DNA of 64,000 bases from Promethearchaeota archaeon Loki_b32 (GCA_005223125.1 NJBH01000003.1:124001-188000); one strand, 5' to 3'; positions 53,983 to 63,265 are shown, counted from the first letter of the stretch. Notes: a model not told the origin generated them from the sequence alone. Made by a program: numbers and translations.

Positions 53983-55338
53983 TTGTCAAAAGTGAAGACT
54001 GAAATTCCTTGGGTCGAGAAATACCGTCCAAATAGTGTCAAGGAAATGGCTTTACCCACAGCAAGGCTGGGGGGTCAAAGGGTGAGATTAGCTGAAGAAT
54101 TAATGAATTTTATTAAGTTATTTTTTGAAGAACGGAAACGAGTTAATGCAGAAAACAAACAGATTCGAGAGTTTAATAGAACTGTTATTGAAAAAGACCA
54201 AAAAGAAGAAATTAAAATTCCCTCTGAAAAAGCTGCGATTTTGTTAGAGGGTCCTCCGGGGATTGGAAAAACATCAATTGTTTACGCTCTTGCTAATGAC
54301 TTCAATATGGACGTAATAGAAACAAATGCGTCTGATACACGAACAAGAGCTACGATAGAAAGAAGATTAAAGGAGACCACTAAGTCTCGTGGAATTATGG
54401 ATTTTATTACAGAATCTAAAGAGAAGTTAATTCTTATTGATGAAATTGATGGAATATATGGAGTTCAAGATAGAGGGGCAATACCTACTGTAATTGATCT
54501 AGCTCAGAATACACAATTTCCCATTATAATGTGTTCTAATGAATATAAAACAAATTTGCAGCAACTTTATAAAAAAGTTAGAAGATATGAAGTTCACCCA
54601 TTACCCAAACAAGAAGTAATAAAGATTGCTAAAAACATTCTTAAGAAGGAAAAAATCATAAATCTTAAAGAAGAGGATTTAGAATTAATTATTGATAAAA
54701 ATAATGGTGACTTAAGAGGAGTAATTAACGATCTTCAAGGAATTGGCCAAGGTAAGGTCAATGGAGATGTAAAGGAATTAATTCTTAGTTTACGCCGAGA
54801 TAATATAGAAGAAATATTTTCTCTAATAAGAAATTTATTTCAAGTAACCTCTTTAAGAGAAGCCCGCAACCTTATGGATAAATCTGATGTAGATTATAAT
54901 TTCTTATATAAATGGATAAATGAGAATCTTTTAACATTCATAAAATCTAAAAGAGAACTTTCTGTTGCTTTTGAAAATCTTTCAATAGCAGATGAAATCT
55001 TCGGAAGAATTCGTACTAATCAATATTGGGGATTATTACCTTACTTTTTTGACCTTTTTGCGGGAGGTGTTGCTCTATCCAGAAAAGAAACTCCTGCTCC
55101 CAAAGGTTTTCGAAGAGTAGTATTCCCTAGATATACTACTGGTACTTACTTCTCTTTAACGAATGTAGAAAAAGAATTTATTGAGAAAATTAATAGAAAG
55201 TATGAAATTTCACAAGTTGATTTCATTAAAGATTTTCTTCCATTCTTAAAAATCTTATGTGGAACATCAAGAAAACAACTCAAAAGCATAAGTGATTGGT
55301 TAGAATTAGATGCAAAAGAAAAAAAGTTATTGAAATAA
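53983..55338 (+). CDS. rfcL: Replication factor C large subunit
   Basis: A 451-residue large subunit of the clamp loader. It begins with TTG at 53983 preceded by GGAGG at 53971-53975. PWVEKYRPNSVKEM is followed by an insertion of about 50 charged residues (EERKRVNAENKQIREF) not found in short RfcL proteins, then Walker A GPPGIGKTS, Walker B LIDEIDGIY and sensor 2 GDLRGVIN. The C-terminal domain (RTNQYWGLLPYFFDLFAGGV) is the RfcL-type collar region. The C-terminal PIP-like motif is not obvious (SDWLELDAKEKKLLK). Confidence 0.92.
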   Translation: MSKVKTEIPWVEKYRPNSVKEMALPTARLGGQRVRLAEELMNFIKLFFEERKRVNAENKQIREFNRTVIEKDQKEEIKIPSEKAAILLEGPPGIGKTSIVYALANDFNMDVIETNASDTRTRATIERRLKETTKSRGIMDFITESKEKLILIDEIDGIYGVQDRGAIPTVIDLAQNTQFPIIMCSNEYKTNLQQLYKKVRRYEVHPLPKQEVIKIAKNILKKEKIINLKEEDLELIIDKNNGDLRGVINDLQGIGQGKVNGDVKELILSLRRDNIEEIFSLIRNLFQVTSLREARNLMDKSDVDYNFLYKWINENLLTFIKSKRELSVAFENLSIADEIFGRIRTNQYWGLLPYFFDLFAGGVALSRKETPAPKGFRRVVFPRYTTGTYFSLTNVEKEFIEKINRKYEISQVDFIKDFLPFLKILCGTSRKQLKSISDWLELDAKEKKLLK

Positions 55339-55370
55339 CCTATAATTATCAAAAAATTATAAAAAAAAAT

Positions 55371-55430
55371 TTAGTTTGCTCGATATTTGGCAAGTTGTTC
55401 TGCATAAATTTTCCAAGCTTCATCATAAAA
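55371..55430 (-). pseudogene. Possible C-terminal gene remnant
   Basis: In the 387-base gap 55339-55725 the minus strand reads FYDEAWKIYAEQLAKYRAN and TAA, with a stop immediately upstream. It looks like the end of a lost protein, but the stretch is short. The remainder of the gap has no gene and only an AT-rich promoter-like sequence (ATATTTAAATATTCAAA near 55650). Confidence 0.3.
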
Positions 55431-55725
55431 TTATATGCAAATCAGATAGATTTAATAAAAAATTAAACATCTCTCCAAAAATGAGTAGATCAATTAGTTC
55501 ATAAAGTATGATCTAAAAGAATAACAATTATCATATTTAAATGTTTAAAGGTAAAAGCCCTATTAGGTTTATCAGTTTTATAATATAGTCCACATTTTTT
55601 ATTCTTAACATTAACCCACGTTTATTATTCCAAATAGCCTTTTCACTAGAATATTTAAATATTCAAATACACTCTCTAATCCAAGAATTTAAAATAATAA
55701 GTAAATTTTTATTTAAAGGGTAAAA

Positions 55726-56343
55726 ATGACTGATATTGAAGCTGTTAAAGAAGTTGAAACTTTTTTATCTAGAAGTACCCGATTGACCATACAAATAGTG
55801 GGGGCTGCAATTTTTGGTGCATTATCTTTGGTTTTTTCGCTTTATGTAGTACCATATTTACCAAGAACCCCAGAAGGTTTTGCGTTTTTTGATCCTGTAT
55901 CAATTATATGGGTAACATGTTTTCTAATATTTGGTCCTTTAGCAGGAATTTTATGTTCTTTAATTGGAATGGTTGCTCTTTTTCCATTTGATCCATTTAC
56001 TCCAATTGGCCCTCTAATGAAGTTTTCAGCAACATTTTCATTAATTATTGTTCCAATAATATTGTTATACTTGTTTAAAAGACAAAAAGGAGAGAGGTTG
56101 AGTCAAAGATTAAAAGAACCTAAAACGTATATTATATATGGAGCTTTAGGTGTTGCACTTAGAATAATTGTAATGGTAATTTTAAATATTATAGTTTATT
56201 TACATTTCTACGGCTCTGAAGGATTAGAATACTGGATAGTACTAGTAATTTTACTTAATGCTCTAACTAGTGTATGGGATTTATTATTTTCCTACTTACT
56301 TGTATTCACATCTAAACTTGATGAAAAATTCGAAATTTGGTAA
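55726..56343 (+). CDS. ECF-transporter S-component-like membrane protein
   Basis: A 205-residue protein with about six helices. After a charged N-terminus (MTDIEAVKEVETFLSRSTR) come GAAIFGALSLVFSLYVVPYL, DPVSIIWVTCFLIFGPLAGI and FPFDPFTPIGPLMKFSATF, a pattern like the substrate-binding S components of energy-coupling factor transporters (RibU/BioY-like). No ECF ATPase lies nearby, so it would rely on a shared module. The vitamin is not predictable. Confidence 0.65.
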   Translation: MTDIEAVKEVETFLSRSTRLTIQIVGAAIFGALSLVFSLYVVPYLPRTPEGFAFFDPVSIIWVTCFLIFGPLAGILCSLIGMVALFPFDPFTPIGPLMKFSATFSLIIVPIILLYLFKRQKGERLSQRLKEPKTYIIYGALGVALRIIVMVILNIIVYLHFYGSEGLEYWIVLVILLNALTSVWDLLFSYLLVFTSKLDEKFEIW

Positions 56344-56358
56344 TTTCTTTATTATTAA

Positions 56359-56532
56359 TCAATTTTTTTCTTCTTTAAACTCATTCCAAAAAGAAATCAA
56401 AAAATCGTGCACAATGAAAATGAAAACTAAAAAAAAGGCAATTATTCGGAGCCAATCGATATCATAACGTCTTTCATACTTAACTGTACTTTCAATTAAA
56501 TTTCCATTATTTTTTGATTTCAATAAGTTCAC
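56359..56532 (-). pseudogene. N-terminal fragment of an acyltransferase-3 family protein
   Basis: A 57-residue minus-strand frame (GTG start at 56532) contains YERRYDIDWLRIIAFFLVFI followed by FIVHDFLISFW. The RRYDIDWLRxxAFFLVFxxH start is characteristic of membrane acyltransferase-3 proteins of 350 or more residues; the frame ends after the first helix. It is a truncated remnant. The sequence from 56533 to 56640 shows no gene apart from a TATA-like TTTATATACTTTT near 56573. Confidence 0.55.
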
Positions 56533-56647
56533 TTCTCATAGATCCTTAAACTAGGACTATTATGACAAAATCATTTATATACTTTTAATTAATACATCAT
56601 TGGATTATATTATATTTTTCAAACCAATTTTAAAATTAAAAAAGAAT

Positions 56648-56655
56648 AGGAGGGG
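56648..56655 (+). promoter_or_regulatory. Strong Shine-Dalgarno placing an ATT start
   Basis: AGGAGGGG lies nine bases before the ATT at 56665. The reading frame from that ATT encodes LEKEFKYILYKNENGIGN, a typical crotonase N-terminus, whereas the first canonical start, TTG 56692, has no ribosome binding site and cuts off the first strand. Confidence 0.55.
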
Positions 56656-56664
56656 AATTTTACT

Positions 56665-57462
56665 ATTTTAGAAAAGGAATTTAAATATATTTTGTATAAA
56701 AATGAAAATGGAATAGGAAATATTATACTTAATCGCCCAGCAAAACTAAATGCCTTGCAATATCCATTATTAATGGAAATTGTGAACGTTTTGGAATCTT
56801 TTAAAAAAGATAAAACAGTTCGGGTAATTGTAATCGAAGGAAATGGTAAAGATTTCTGTTCCGGTGACGATTTGGAAAGCATGGGACCAGAGGGCGTTAA
56901 ATCTGCTCCATTAGAAGATGGTTCAAAGATGCCTCATCATAGGGTTGTAAAACTAATAAGAGAAATAGAAAAGCCAGTTATAGCTTTATTGCATGGATAT
57001 TGCCTAGGAGCAGGATTTGATATTGCCCTTGCTTGTGATTTTAGATTAGCAGCAGATAATTTGAAAATTGGGGACCATCGTACTACAAGAGCTCATTGTG
57101 TCTTAAGCGGGGCAAGTTGGTTTCTTCCAAGAATTGTTGGTTTTGGAAGAGCAACAGAAATAATCTTAAGTGGCAGACATCTTGATGCAAAGGAAGCTCT
57201 AGATATTGGTTTGGTAAATCAAGTATACCCCTTTGAAAAATACAAGCAAAAATCATTGGAATTTATAGAAAAAATAGTTAATATGCCAACAAAATGCCTC
57301 GGTTATAATAAAGCTATGCTAAACTTCTCACAATATAATGAATTATTTCCATCATTACAAAATGAGTTTAGATTATATTGTAAAAATATAAGAACTAAAG
57401 ATTTCGGAGAAGGAATGAAATCATTTATGAAAAAGAGAGATCCTAAATTCATTGGAAGGTAA
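56665..57462 (+). CDS. Enoyl-CoA hydratase/isomerase (crotonase) family protein, probable ATT start
   Basis: A 265-residue crotonase if begun at ATT 56665 (257 from TTG 56692). Oxyanion-hole segments are GNGKDFCSGDDLESMG and GYCLGAGFDIALACDF. The region of the second catalytic Glu reads IGDHRTTRAHCVLSGASWFL, again without the standard Glu. The end KKRDPKFIGR is family-typical. Third crotonase in the window; it stands alone upstream of peptidase T, 85 bases apart and possibly cotranscribed. Confidence 0.85.
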   Translation: MLEKEFKYILYKNENGIGNIILNRPAKLNALQYPLLMEIVNVLESFKKDKTVRVIVIEGNGKDFCSGDDLESMGPEGVKSAPLEDGSKMPHHRVVKLIREIEKPVIALLHGYCLGAGFDIALACDFRLAADNLKIGDHRTTRAHCVLSGASWFLPRIVGFGRATEIILSGRHLDAKEALDIGLVNQVYPFEKYKQKSLEFIEKIVNMPTKCLGYNKAMLNFSQYNELFPSLQNEFRLYCKNIRTKDFGEGMKSFMKKRDPKFIGR

Positions 57463-57547
57463 ATATTCAGTAATTTATATTGTTAAACCATAGTATTTTT
57501 CTAAAAATACTATTCAAATTTAAAATTTAAGATTAATTTTCAAGGAT

Positions 57548-58810
57548 ATGGAACTTACAAAAGAGATTCAAAAATTTCTTCTTAATGATGCATTAGAGCG
57601 TTTTTTACGGTATGTGAAAATTTGGACTACCTCCGATGAGAGTGCAGAATCGGTTCCATCTACAAAAGTCCAATTAGATCTAGGAAAAGTGTTAGTCGAG
57701 GAATTGAAAGAATTGAACCTTGATAATATTGTTCTAGATGAATATGGATTTGTTTATGCATATCTCCCTCCAAGTAAGGGTTTTGAAAACGTACAATCTT
57801 TTGGTTTATTAGCTCATATAGATACATCCCCCGCAGTAAGTGGAAAGGATGTAAAACCTGTTATCCATCGAAATTATGATGGAAAAAATATAAAATTTGC
57901 TCAAGATAAAGATTTAATTTTGACTTTTGAAGATTCTCCTAATTTAGAAGAATATATAGGGCTAGATATTATTACATCTGAGGGAGATACTTTATTGGGA
58001 GCAGATGATAAAGCAGGTATTGCAGAAATTATGGCTGCTTGTAATGCCTGGAGAAAATTCGATAAGTTAAAACACGGTCCAATATATATTTGTTTTACTC
58101 CTGATGAAGAAATTGGACTAGGAATTGATAAAGTTGATAAAAATAAAATCCCTGAAATATGTTATACAGTAGATGGCGGTGAAATGGGTGAAATGGAATT
58201 CGAATGTTTTGATGCATGGTTAGCTCAATTTAAATTTAAAGGTTTAAGTGTTCATCCTGGCCACGCAAAAAATAAGATGATTAATGCAATTCAAATTGCG
58301 AGTCGGTATTTTAGTGAACTACCAGAATCTGAAGCACCAGAAAGCACAGAGGAAAGGGAAGGATATTTTCATTTAGCTAAAATGCAGGGTGGTGCAGAGG
58401 AAGCGACAGCAAGAATGATAATACGAGACTTTATTTTAAAAAATAACCAAAGACGTATGGATTACATAAAAAGTTTAAAACAAACATATGAGATTCGTTA
58501 TCCTGGGTTAAAAATTGAAATAGATTTCAAGTATCAGTATCAAAATATGGTTAAATATATTGAGAAAAAACCAATTGTTGTTGACTTAGTTAAACAAGCA
58601 ATGGAAAAGGTTGGATTAGAAGTTAAAACTCACCCAATAAGAGGAGGTACAGATGGAGCCCGATTAAGTGTTGCAGGAATTCCAACACCAAATATTTTTA
58701 CAGGAGGTCAATTATTTCATTCTAGAAAAGAATATATACCCACTTTAGCATTACAAAAATCAGCTGAAGTTCTATTATATTTAGCCCATTTATGGACACA
58801 GCAAAAATAG
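57548..58810 (+). CDS. pepT: Peptidase T (tripeptide aminopeptidase)
   Basis: M20B zinc metallopeptidase that removes N-terminal residues from tripeptides. The 420-residue protein shows FGLLAHIDTSPAVSGKDV (first metal His and Asp), LLGADDKAGIAEIM (bridging Asp), FTPDEEIG (catalytic Glu and metal Glu) and IRGGTDGARLS; the last metal His is in GGQLFHSRKEY. Length matches PepT. It provides amino acids from peptides, consistent with a peptide-degrading lifestyle. Confidence 0.92.
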   Translation: MELTKEIQKFLLNDALERFLRYVKIWTTSDESAESVPSTKVQLDLGKVLVEELKELNLDNIVLDEYGFVYAYLPPSKGFENVQSFGLLAHIDTSPAVSGKDVKPVIHRNYDGKNIKFAQDKDLILTFEDSPNLEEYIGLDIITSEGDTLLGADDKAGIAEIMAACNAWRKFDKLKHGPIYICFTPDEEIGLGIDKVDKNKIPEICYTVDGGEMGEMEFECFDAWLAQFKFKGLSVHPGHAKNKMINAIQIASRYFSELPESEAPESTEEREGYFHLAKMQGGAEEATARMIIRDFILKNNQRRMDYIKSLKQTYEIRYPGLKIEIDFKYQYQNMVKYIEKKPIVVDLVKQAMEKVGLEVKTHPIRGGTDGARLSVAGIPTPNIFTGGQLFHSRKEYIPTLALQKSAEVLLYLAHLWTQQK

Positions 58811-58824
58811 AGTTTATAAACAGG

Positions 58825-59622
58825 TTACATCTTATTTAATCTTCCTATCGTAGCTAAAGCAATATCTCCTTCAAGATTTACGCAATCTTTATAACGTTCA
58901 TCTCTCCAAGATATATTCCAACCATCAAGAGGGTTATAATAACTATAAAAGATTGCACCAAATTTAGTATTAGTTTGATTACATATTGTTGCTAAAACAT
59001 TAAATTCTCCATTTTCCATTGAGATACAGCCCTTCTTTTGTAATTCATCGATTTCTTGTTTATTTATCCGATAGAATGCTTCTTTACTATAATTTTTACC
59101 AACATGGTAGTTGTTTGTTCTTTTCTCTGTTTCTGCTGTGAGAGTTTCTACAACTTCTTTATTTACTTCAATTTCTTCATTTAACTCTCTACCATAATGT
59201 ATCGTTGTTCCATCTGGTCCTAAACCATGTGTAGGTATAATATAATCAAGTAATTTTACTTTCTCTCCAATCCCCCACGAACCACAAACAAGAAGAATCA
59301 CTTTTGCTCCACAAAATATTAAATCTTCTGCAATTGAAGCCATAGGTGAAGCCCCCATTTGTGGTAATATTACTGTAATTGATATATCTTTATACTTACC
59401 TCGATGGATTTTTTCACCGCCATATGGGTGAAATGGTAATAACCATTCTGATTCTTCTAAATTGGCTTTTTCCTTTAAATAAGTTAATAAACCTCCAGAA
59501 AAAATAATCATAACATTAGGATCTATCTGAAAGTCCTTCAGTTTTTTATTAGAAGCTTTCATTGCAGCTTGAATTACATCTTTAGAAGTAAGACACAAAT
59601 TATCTTTCATAGCCTTTAACAC
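58825..59622 (-). CDS. Nucleoside phosphorylase (PNP/UDP family)
   Basis: A 265-residue phosphorylase that cleaves a nucleoside with phosphate. GAKVILLVCGSWGIGEKVKL and YIIPTHGLGPDGTTIHYGRE give the family core; the C-terminal GCISMENGEFNVLATICNQT contains the Met-Glu that binds ribose in uridine/purine phosphorylases. The base specificity is uncertain. Convergent with pepT; about 70 bases separate its start from the MFS stop upstream, so it may follow the MFS gene in one transcript. Confidence 0.85.
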   Translation of the reverse strand: MLKAMKDNLCLTSKDVIQAAMKASNKKLKDFQIDPNVMIIFSGGLLTYLKEKANLEESEWLLPFHPYGGEKIHRGKYKDISITVILPQMGASPMASIAEDLIFCGAKVILLVCGSWGIGEKVKLLDYIIPTHGLGPDGTTIHYGRELNEEIEVNKEVVETLTAETEKRTNNYHVGKNYSKEAFYRINKQEIDELQKKGCISMENGEFNVLATICNQTNTKFGAIFYSYYNPLDGWNISWRDERYKDCVNLEGDIALATIGRLNKM

Positions 59623-59692
59623 CTTTTACAACCAATTTTCCAAGCTATTTAATTGTTTAGGTAATCTCTGGAATAATTTGTAATAAACAAAA

Positions 59693-60943
59693 TCAATTCT
59701 TTTTCTGGAGAATTTTAGAAAAATCAGTGAAAGCAAACACAATTATACAAATAAATAATAAAATTGAGACATAAATAAATGCCCAAGTATATGAAAAGAA
59801 ATCGTAAATTAATCCAAAAATAAGAGATTCTGCCATAGAGATAAGTCCTACAGAGAGGTAATAATAACCATAAGCCCTACCTCTTTTATTTTTTCCTGCT
59901 AAATCGGCGATATAAGCTCTTGAAATTGGGTCAACAGAAGACATGTAGAAACCATATAATATGTAAATTATAATAATTAATATCAATGAAAATGATGATG
60001 TTTCAACAGGGAATATCAAGATAAGGCAAGAAAATAGTAACATGGATAAACCGATAATAATTACAGGCTTGCGTCCGATTTTATCTGAAACTGTTCCTGT
60101 AATTGGTGAAAAAAACATATAAACGACATTACTAAGGAGATAAAGCAGCGGTATTAAGAAAATTAATGGCCCGATATAATCATTGGATCTAATAATAAGA
60201 AATGATACATCTAAGCTGGCAAACTCTATTACTCCTAAAATGATAATTAATTTTATAAATTTTTTGTCGATTTCATCTATTTTTGGTATTCCATAATACT
60301 TTAGCTTTTTTTCATCCAATTTTGTTGGATCAATATCTTTCACCATTAAAATAAAAAAAATAGCACAGAACCCTGGAAATATAGAAAAAAAGATTATTTG
60401 TGAGTATGTCCATGCCCAAATTAAGAATAGAGATGCTAAGAGGGAGCCAACAACAGCCCCAAAAGTATCCATCGCACGGTGCATTCCAAAAGCTTTTCCT
60501 GTCTTAATAGCATGATAAGAAATTAATGTATCTCTAGAAGAAGTTCTTAACCCTTTACCAATGCGATCAGTAGCTTTTAATCCTAATATATACTGCCAAG
60601 AAGGACTAAAACCAATAAAAGGCTTTGAAAGATTAGAGATAGAATATCCTGCAACGACAAATGGCTTTCTTTTGTTTATTTTATCACTTAACCACCCTGA
60701 AAAACCTTTCAAAATATTTGAGAGTGCCGTAGTAACTCCAGAAATTAATCCTAAAATGAACACTGTTCCACCAATAGAAATAATAAATAAAGGTAAAATA
60801 GCTTGGATCATCTCTGAAGAAACATCAGTAAAAAATGAAACAATGCCCATAATGAAGATAGGTACTGAGACCCCTAAAATCATTTTCTTTTTTTGAGTAT
60901 CTTTTTCATTTGAATCGTCATTTTTAGGCTTTGACATTTTCAA
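59693..60943 (-). CDS. Major facilitator superfamily transporter
   Basis: A 416-residue transporter with 12 helices. Loop 2-3 motif: GFSGWLSDKINKRKPF; then DRIGKGLRTSSRDTLIS, characteristic of an MFS subgroup; loop 8-9 motif: GTVSDKIGRKPVII. An N-terminal charged tail (MSKPKNDDSNEKDTQKKK) precedes helix 1. It is divergent from a PadR regulator across a strong dyad operator, so it is probably a regulated efflux pump. Confidence 0.9.
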   Translation of the reverse strand: MKMSKPKNDDSNEKDTQKKKMILGVSVPIFIMGIVSFFTDVSSEMIQAILPLFIISIGGTVFILGLISGVTTALSNILKGFSGWLSDKINKRKPFVVAGYSISNLSKPFIGFSPSWQYILGLKATDRIGKGLRTSSRDTLISYHAIKTGKAFGMHRAMDTFGAVVGSLLASLFLIWAWTYSQIIFFSIFPGFCAIFFILMVKDIDPTKLDEKKLKYYGIPKIDEIDKKFIKLIIILGVIEFASLDVSFLIIRSNDYIGPLIFLIPLLYLLSNVVYMFFSPITGTVSDKIGRKPVIIIGLSMLLFSCLILIFPVETSSFSLILIIIIYILYGFYMSSVDPISRAYIADLAGKNKRGRAYGYYYLSVGLISMAESLIFGLIYDFFSYTWAFIYVSILLFICIIVFAFTDFSKILQKKN

Positions 60944-60976
60944 TCAATCTTTTTTATCATTAATGAATTTGTTTAA

Positions 60977-61004
60977 TATCGATTACCGATATCGGTTTTC
61001 GATA
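60977..61004. promoter_or_regulatory. 28-bp dyad operator between MFS and PadR genes
   Basis: TATCGATTACCGAT and its partner ATCGGTTTTCGATA form a dyad centred at 60990/60991 with 12 of 14 base pairs matched; the core ACCGATATCGGT is a perfect 12-bp palindrome. It sits in the 123-base divergent intergenic region, 34 bases upstream of the MFS start and about 63 before the PadR start, as expected for a PadR operator. Confidence 0.7.
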
Positions 61005-61066
61005 ATATTAAATTTGAATAATAACTTATTAATATTATTGAATTTCAAATTTTTCTATAAAAAAAA

Positions 61067-61390
61067 ATGAGTCCACAAATCAAATCAATAAATCCTTTAA
61101 GAAGATTTCAAAAAAGCTCCATTTTAATACATATTTTATATCACGCTAGTAAGGAACCATTTTATGGTTCATGGTTAAAAAATGAGCTAAATATAAATGA
61201 TTATAATATTTCAGATGGAACTTTATATCCATGGTTAAATAGATTAACATCTTCTGGTTTTTTATCTTTGGAAAAACGAAATGTTGAAGGAAAAATTAGA
61301 AAATATTATTCTATTACAGAAATGGGCAAAACTCATTTTGAGAAAATTAAAGAATATCTTAAAGAACTATATAATGAAGTTATTGAGTAG
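61067..61390 (+). CDS. PadR-family transcriptional regulator
   Basis: A 107-residue winged-helix protein: ILIHILYHASKEPFYGSWLK, then LYPWLNRLTSSGFLSLEKRN, then KIRKYYSITEMGKTHFEKIK. DGTLYPWLNRL is the PadR recognition-helix signature. These proteins normally repress a divergent transporter until a toxic ligand binds; here the neighbour is the MFS gene and the shared operator is at 60977-61004. Confidence 0.9.
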   Translation: MSPQIKSINPLRRFQKSSILIHILYHASKEPFYGSWLKNELNINDYNISDGTLYPWLNRLTSSGFLSLEKRNVEGKIRKYYSITEMGKTHFEKIKEYLKELYNEVIE

Positions 61391-61504
61391 TGTGAAGAAG
61401 AGAAGAAATTTTGATTCTTAATTTAGATTTTTTTTTATATAAGTTTATAATTAGACAATGAATTTTTATTCATACCGAATTAAAAAATAACAATTGTGAT
61501 TCCA

Positions 61505-62188
61505 ATGTCAAATGAAGATAAAACATTGAATGTTATTGACGAAACTATTCAAGCAGCTGAAGCCAGTTTCAAGGATTTTATAGAAGTTCTGGAAACTTCT
61601 AGAACAGCATTAATTAATCTTGAAACAGATAAAGTAGAGTTAAGTAATGAAAAAGAAAAACTTGAACTAGAAAAAAATCAATTAGAAGAAGCAAAAAATA
61701 AATTGGAAAGTGAAAAGAAGTTATTAGAAACAGACAAGAAAAAATTAGAAGAGGAAACAAAGAAACTTGAATTGGAAAAAGAAGAAAGAGATCAAAAAAT
61801 CGGCTCTTTAACAGAAGAACAAATGAAATTATTAGATGAGTACCAAAAAGTTAAGGTCGAATTAGAAAAGTTTATGAAGGTAGCTGAAGAAGCTGGAGAA
61901 GCTGAATATAATTTTGAGAGAGTTCGTGCTTTATTATCAATTTATAGTGTTTTAGTGTCAGAAATTTGGCAAGGACAGCCCCATTATCGAATCTTAATGA
62001 CACTTCACGGTGAGAAGGAGGAAATGACGAGAGAGCAAATAAAAACCACAACTGGAATTGGAGGTGCTTTTGTATTGCATTCAGTTCAAGAATTAGCCAA
62101 AGTCGGATTAGTAGAATATGATATGGACACTAGTACAGTGAAATTAATAAAACGCTTATTTCCAAAAAAAGCTTTAAAACAAAAATAA
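61505..62188 (+). CDS. Coiled-coil protein with C-terminal winged helix
   Basis: From the ATG at 61505 (a GTG three codons earlier is possible) the product is 227 residues. Residues about 35-130 form a continuous coiled coil (LELEKNQLEEAKNKLESEKK and following). The C-terminal third has a winged-helix look: FERVRALLSIYSVLVSEIWQ, then HYRILMTLHGEKEEMTREQI and GGAFVLHSVQELAKVGLVEY. It may be a DNA-binding or partner-sensing protein; no exact family is recognised. Confidence 0.65.
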   Translation: MSNEDKTLNVIDETIQAAEASFKDFIEVLETSRTALINLETDKVELSNEKEKLELEKNQLEEAKNKLESEKKLLETDKKKLEEETKKLELEKEERDQKIGSLTEEQMKLLDEYQKVKVELEKFMKVAEEAGEAEYNFERVRALLSIYSVLVSEIWQGQPHYRILMTLHGEKEEMTREQIKTTTGIGGAFVLHSVQELAKVGLVEYDMDTSTVKLIKRLFPKKALKQK

Positions 62189-62218
62189 ATAAAAAGTTAC
62201 TTAGTCAAACTATTTTTT

Positions 62219-63265
62219 TTATTTAGTGATAACCATTTCATGAAGGGTACTTCCCTTTTCTAGATATGATTTTCCATCATATTTTATTTTGAGGGTAAAG
62301 TCAGAATTTAATCGAAAATAGCCTGGTTTTAATTTTAAGATGTTTTTTGCTAAGAAACGAGTTATGGGCCCTAATTCATAAAGTAAGTTATCAGCGTCAA
62401 TAATCTCTTGAACTTCGAGAATAAATTCATGTTGGTTATTAATATTAAACTTTAAAACTTTTGGATACTTATTTCCGGCTTTTTCATTATATTCAAAATT
62501 CTCTTGAATTAATTCGTATTCACCAGTACTGAGAATTACATTTTCATTTTTCGCAAGCATTAGAACTTGGATTGGGTAATTATCCATTCTTTTATTGCAT
62601 TTAATATAAGCAAAAATAACGGTAAAATTATCAGAGTATATCCTACCCCAATACCAATAGTCTATTATCAAGGCAAAATTAAAATCTAACCAATTATGAT
62701 CATGATATCCTATTCCCTTCACTTGCATTGTTTGGTTATCAACCTTAATAGTTCCTTCAACATCTGCTCGAGGAAGAGCTATGCACCACCCAAAATAATT
62801 TGATTTGCCAAATTCAATATGTCCGTTTCCAGGCTTCCAACCATGAACTAAGGCATTATATTTTAAATGAAGCCCATATTCACCTTCATCTAAGAAAATC
62901 TCATAGTTTGGTAATTCTTTGTTAGAATAATCAACTTTTATATAGTTTTTTCCAATTTGCACATCTGGAAAATCTTGAGAAGCTATAAAATCAGAATGAA
63001 GATAATCAATTACTTTCTGTATTTTTTCTCCATTGGGTTTATAGATCGTAATTTCTACACCAGTTTTGCCAGTTCGTTCATGTTTTGCACGAAAAAATCC
63101 TACTACTGTATATCCATTATCAAGACGTGCGTCAAAATACCACCATTCTCTAGTACCTTTCTTTTTCATATCGATGTGTAACGCATCATCTTTTGGTTGG
63201 ATTGGTTTAATTTCGCCATCTTTTCGACCTGGCCCTAACCAGGCTTCCTTAATTTTAGTACTCAT
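62219..63265 (-). CDS. CrtC/AttH-like lipocalin-domain protein
   Basis: A 348-residue protein with the two lipocalin-like domains of the CrtC/AttH group. The N-terminal motif EWWYFDARLDNGYTVVGFF and the mid-protein GIGYHDHNWLDFNF are the family hallmarks. Members hydrate carotenoids (CrtC) or are uncharacterised lipid-binding proteins, so a lipophilic substrate is likely. It is the last of three convergent minus-strand genes and lies 27 bases after the SCP2-like gene. Confidence 0.8.
   Translation of the reverse strand: MSTKIKEAWLGPGRKDGEIKPIQPKDDALHIDMKKKGTREWWYFDARLDNGYTVVGFFRAKHERTGKTGVEITIYKPNGEKIQKVIDYLHSDFIASQDFPDVQIGKNYIKVDYSNKELPNYEIFLDEGEYGLHLKYNALVHGWKPGNGHIEFGKSNYFGWCIALPRADVEGTIKVDNQTMQVKGIGYHDHNWLDFNFALIIDYWYWGRIYSDNFTVIFAYIKCNKRMDNYPIQVLMLAKNENVILSTGEYELIQENFEYNEKAGNKYPKVLKFNINNQHEFILEVQEIIDADNLLYELGPITRFLAKNILKLKPGYFRLNSDFTLKIKYDGKSYLEKGSTLHEMVITK

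Noticed and set aside
55500-55725. Possible RNA gene in the gap before the ECF-like gene
   Set aside because: No tRNA or snoRNA-like structure or GC-rich island is visible; the sequence is uniformly AT-rich.
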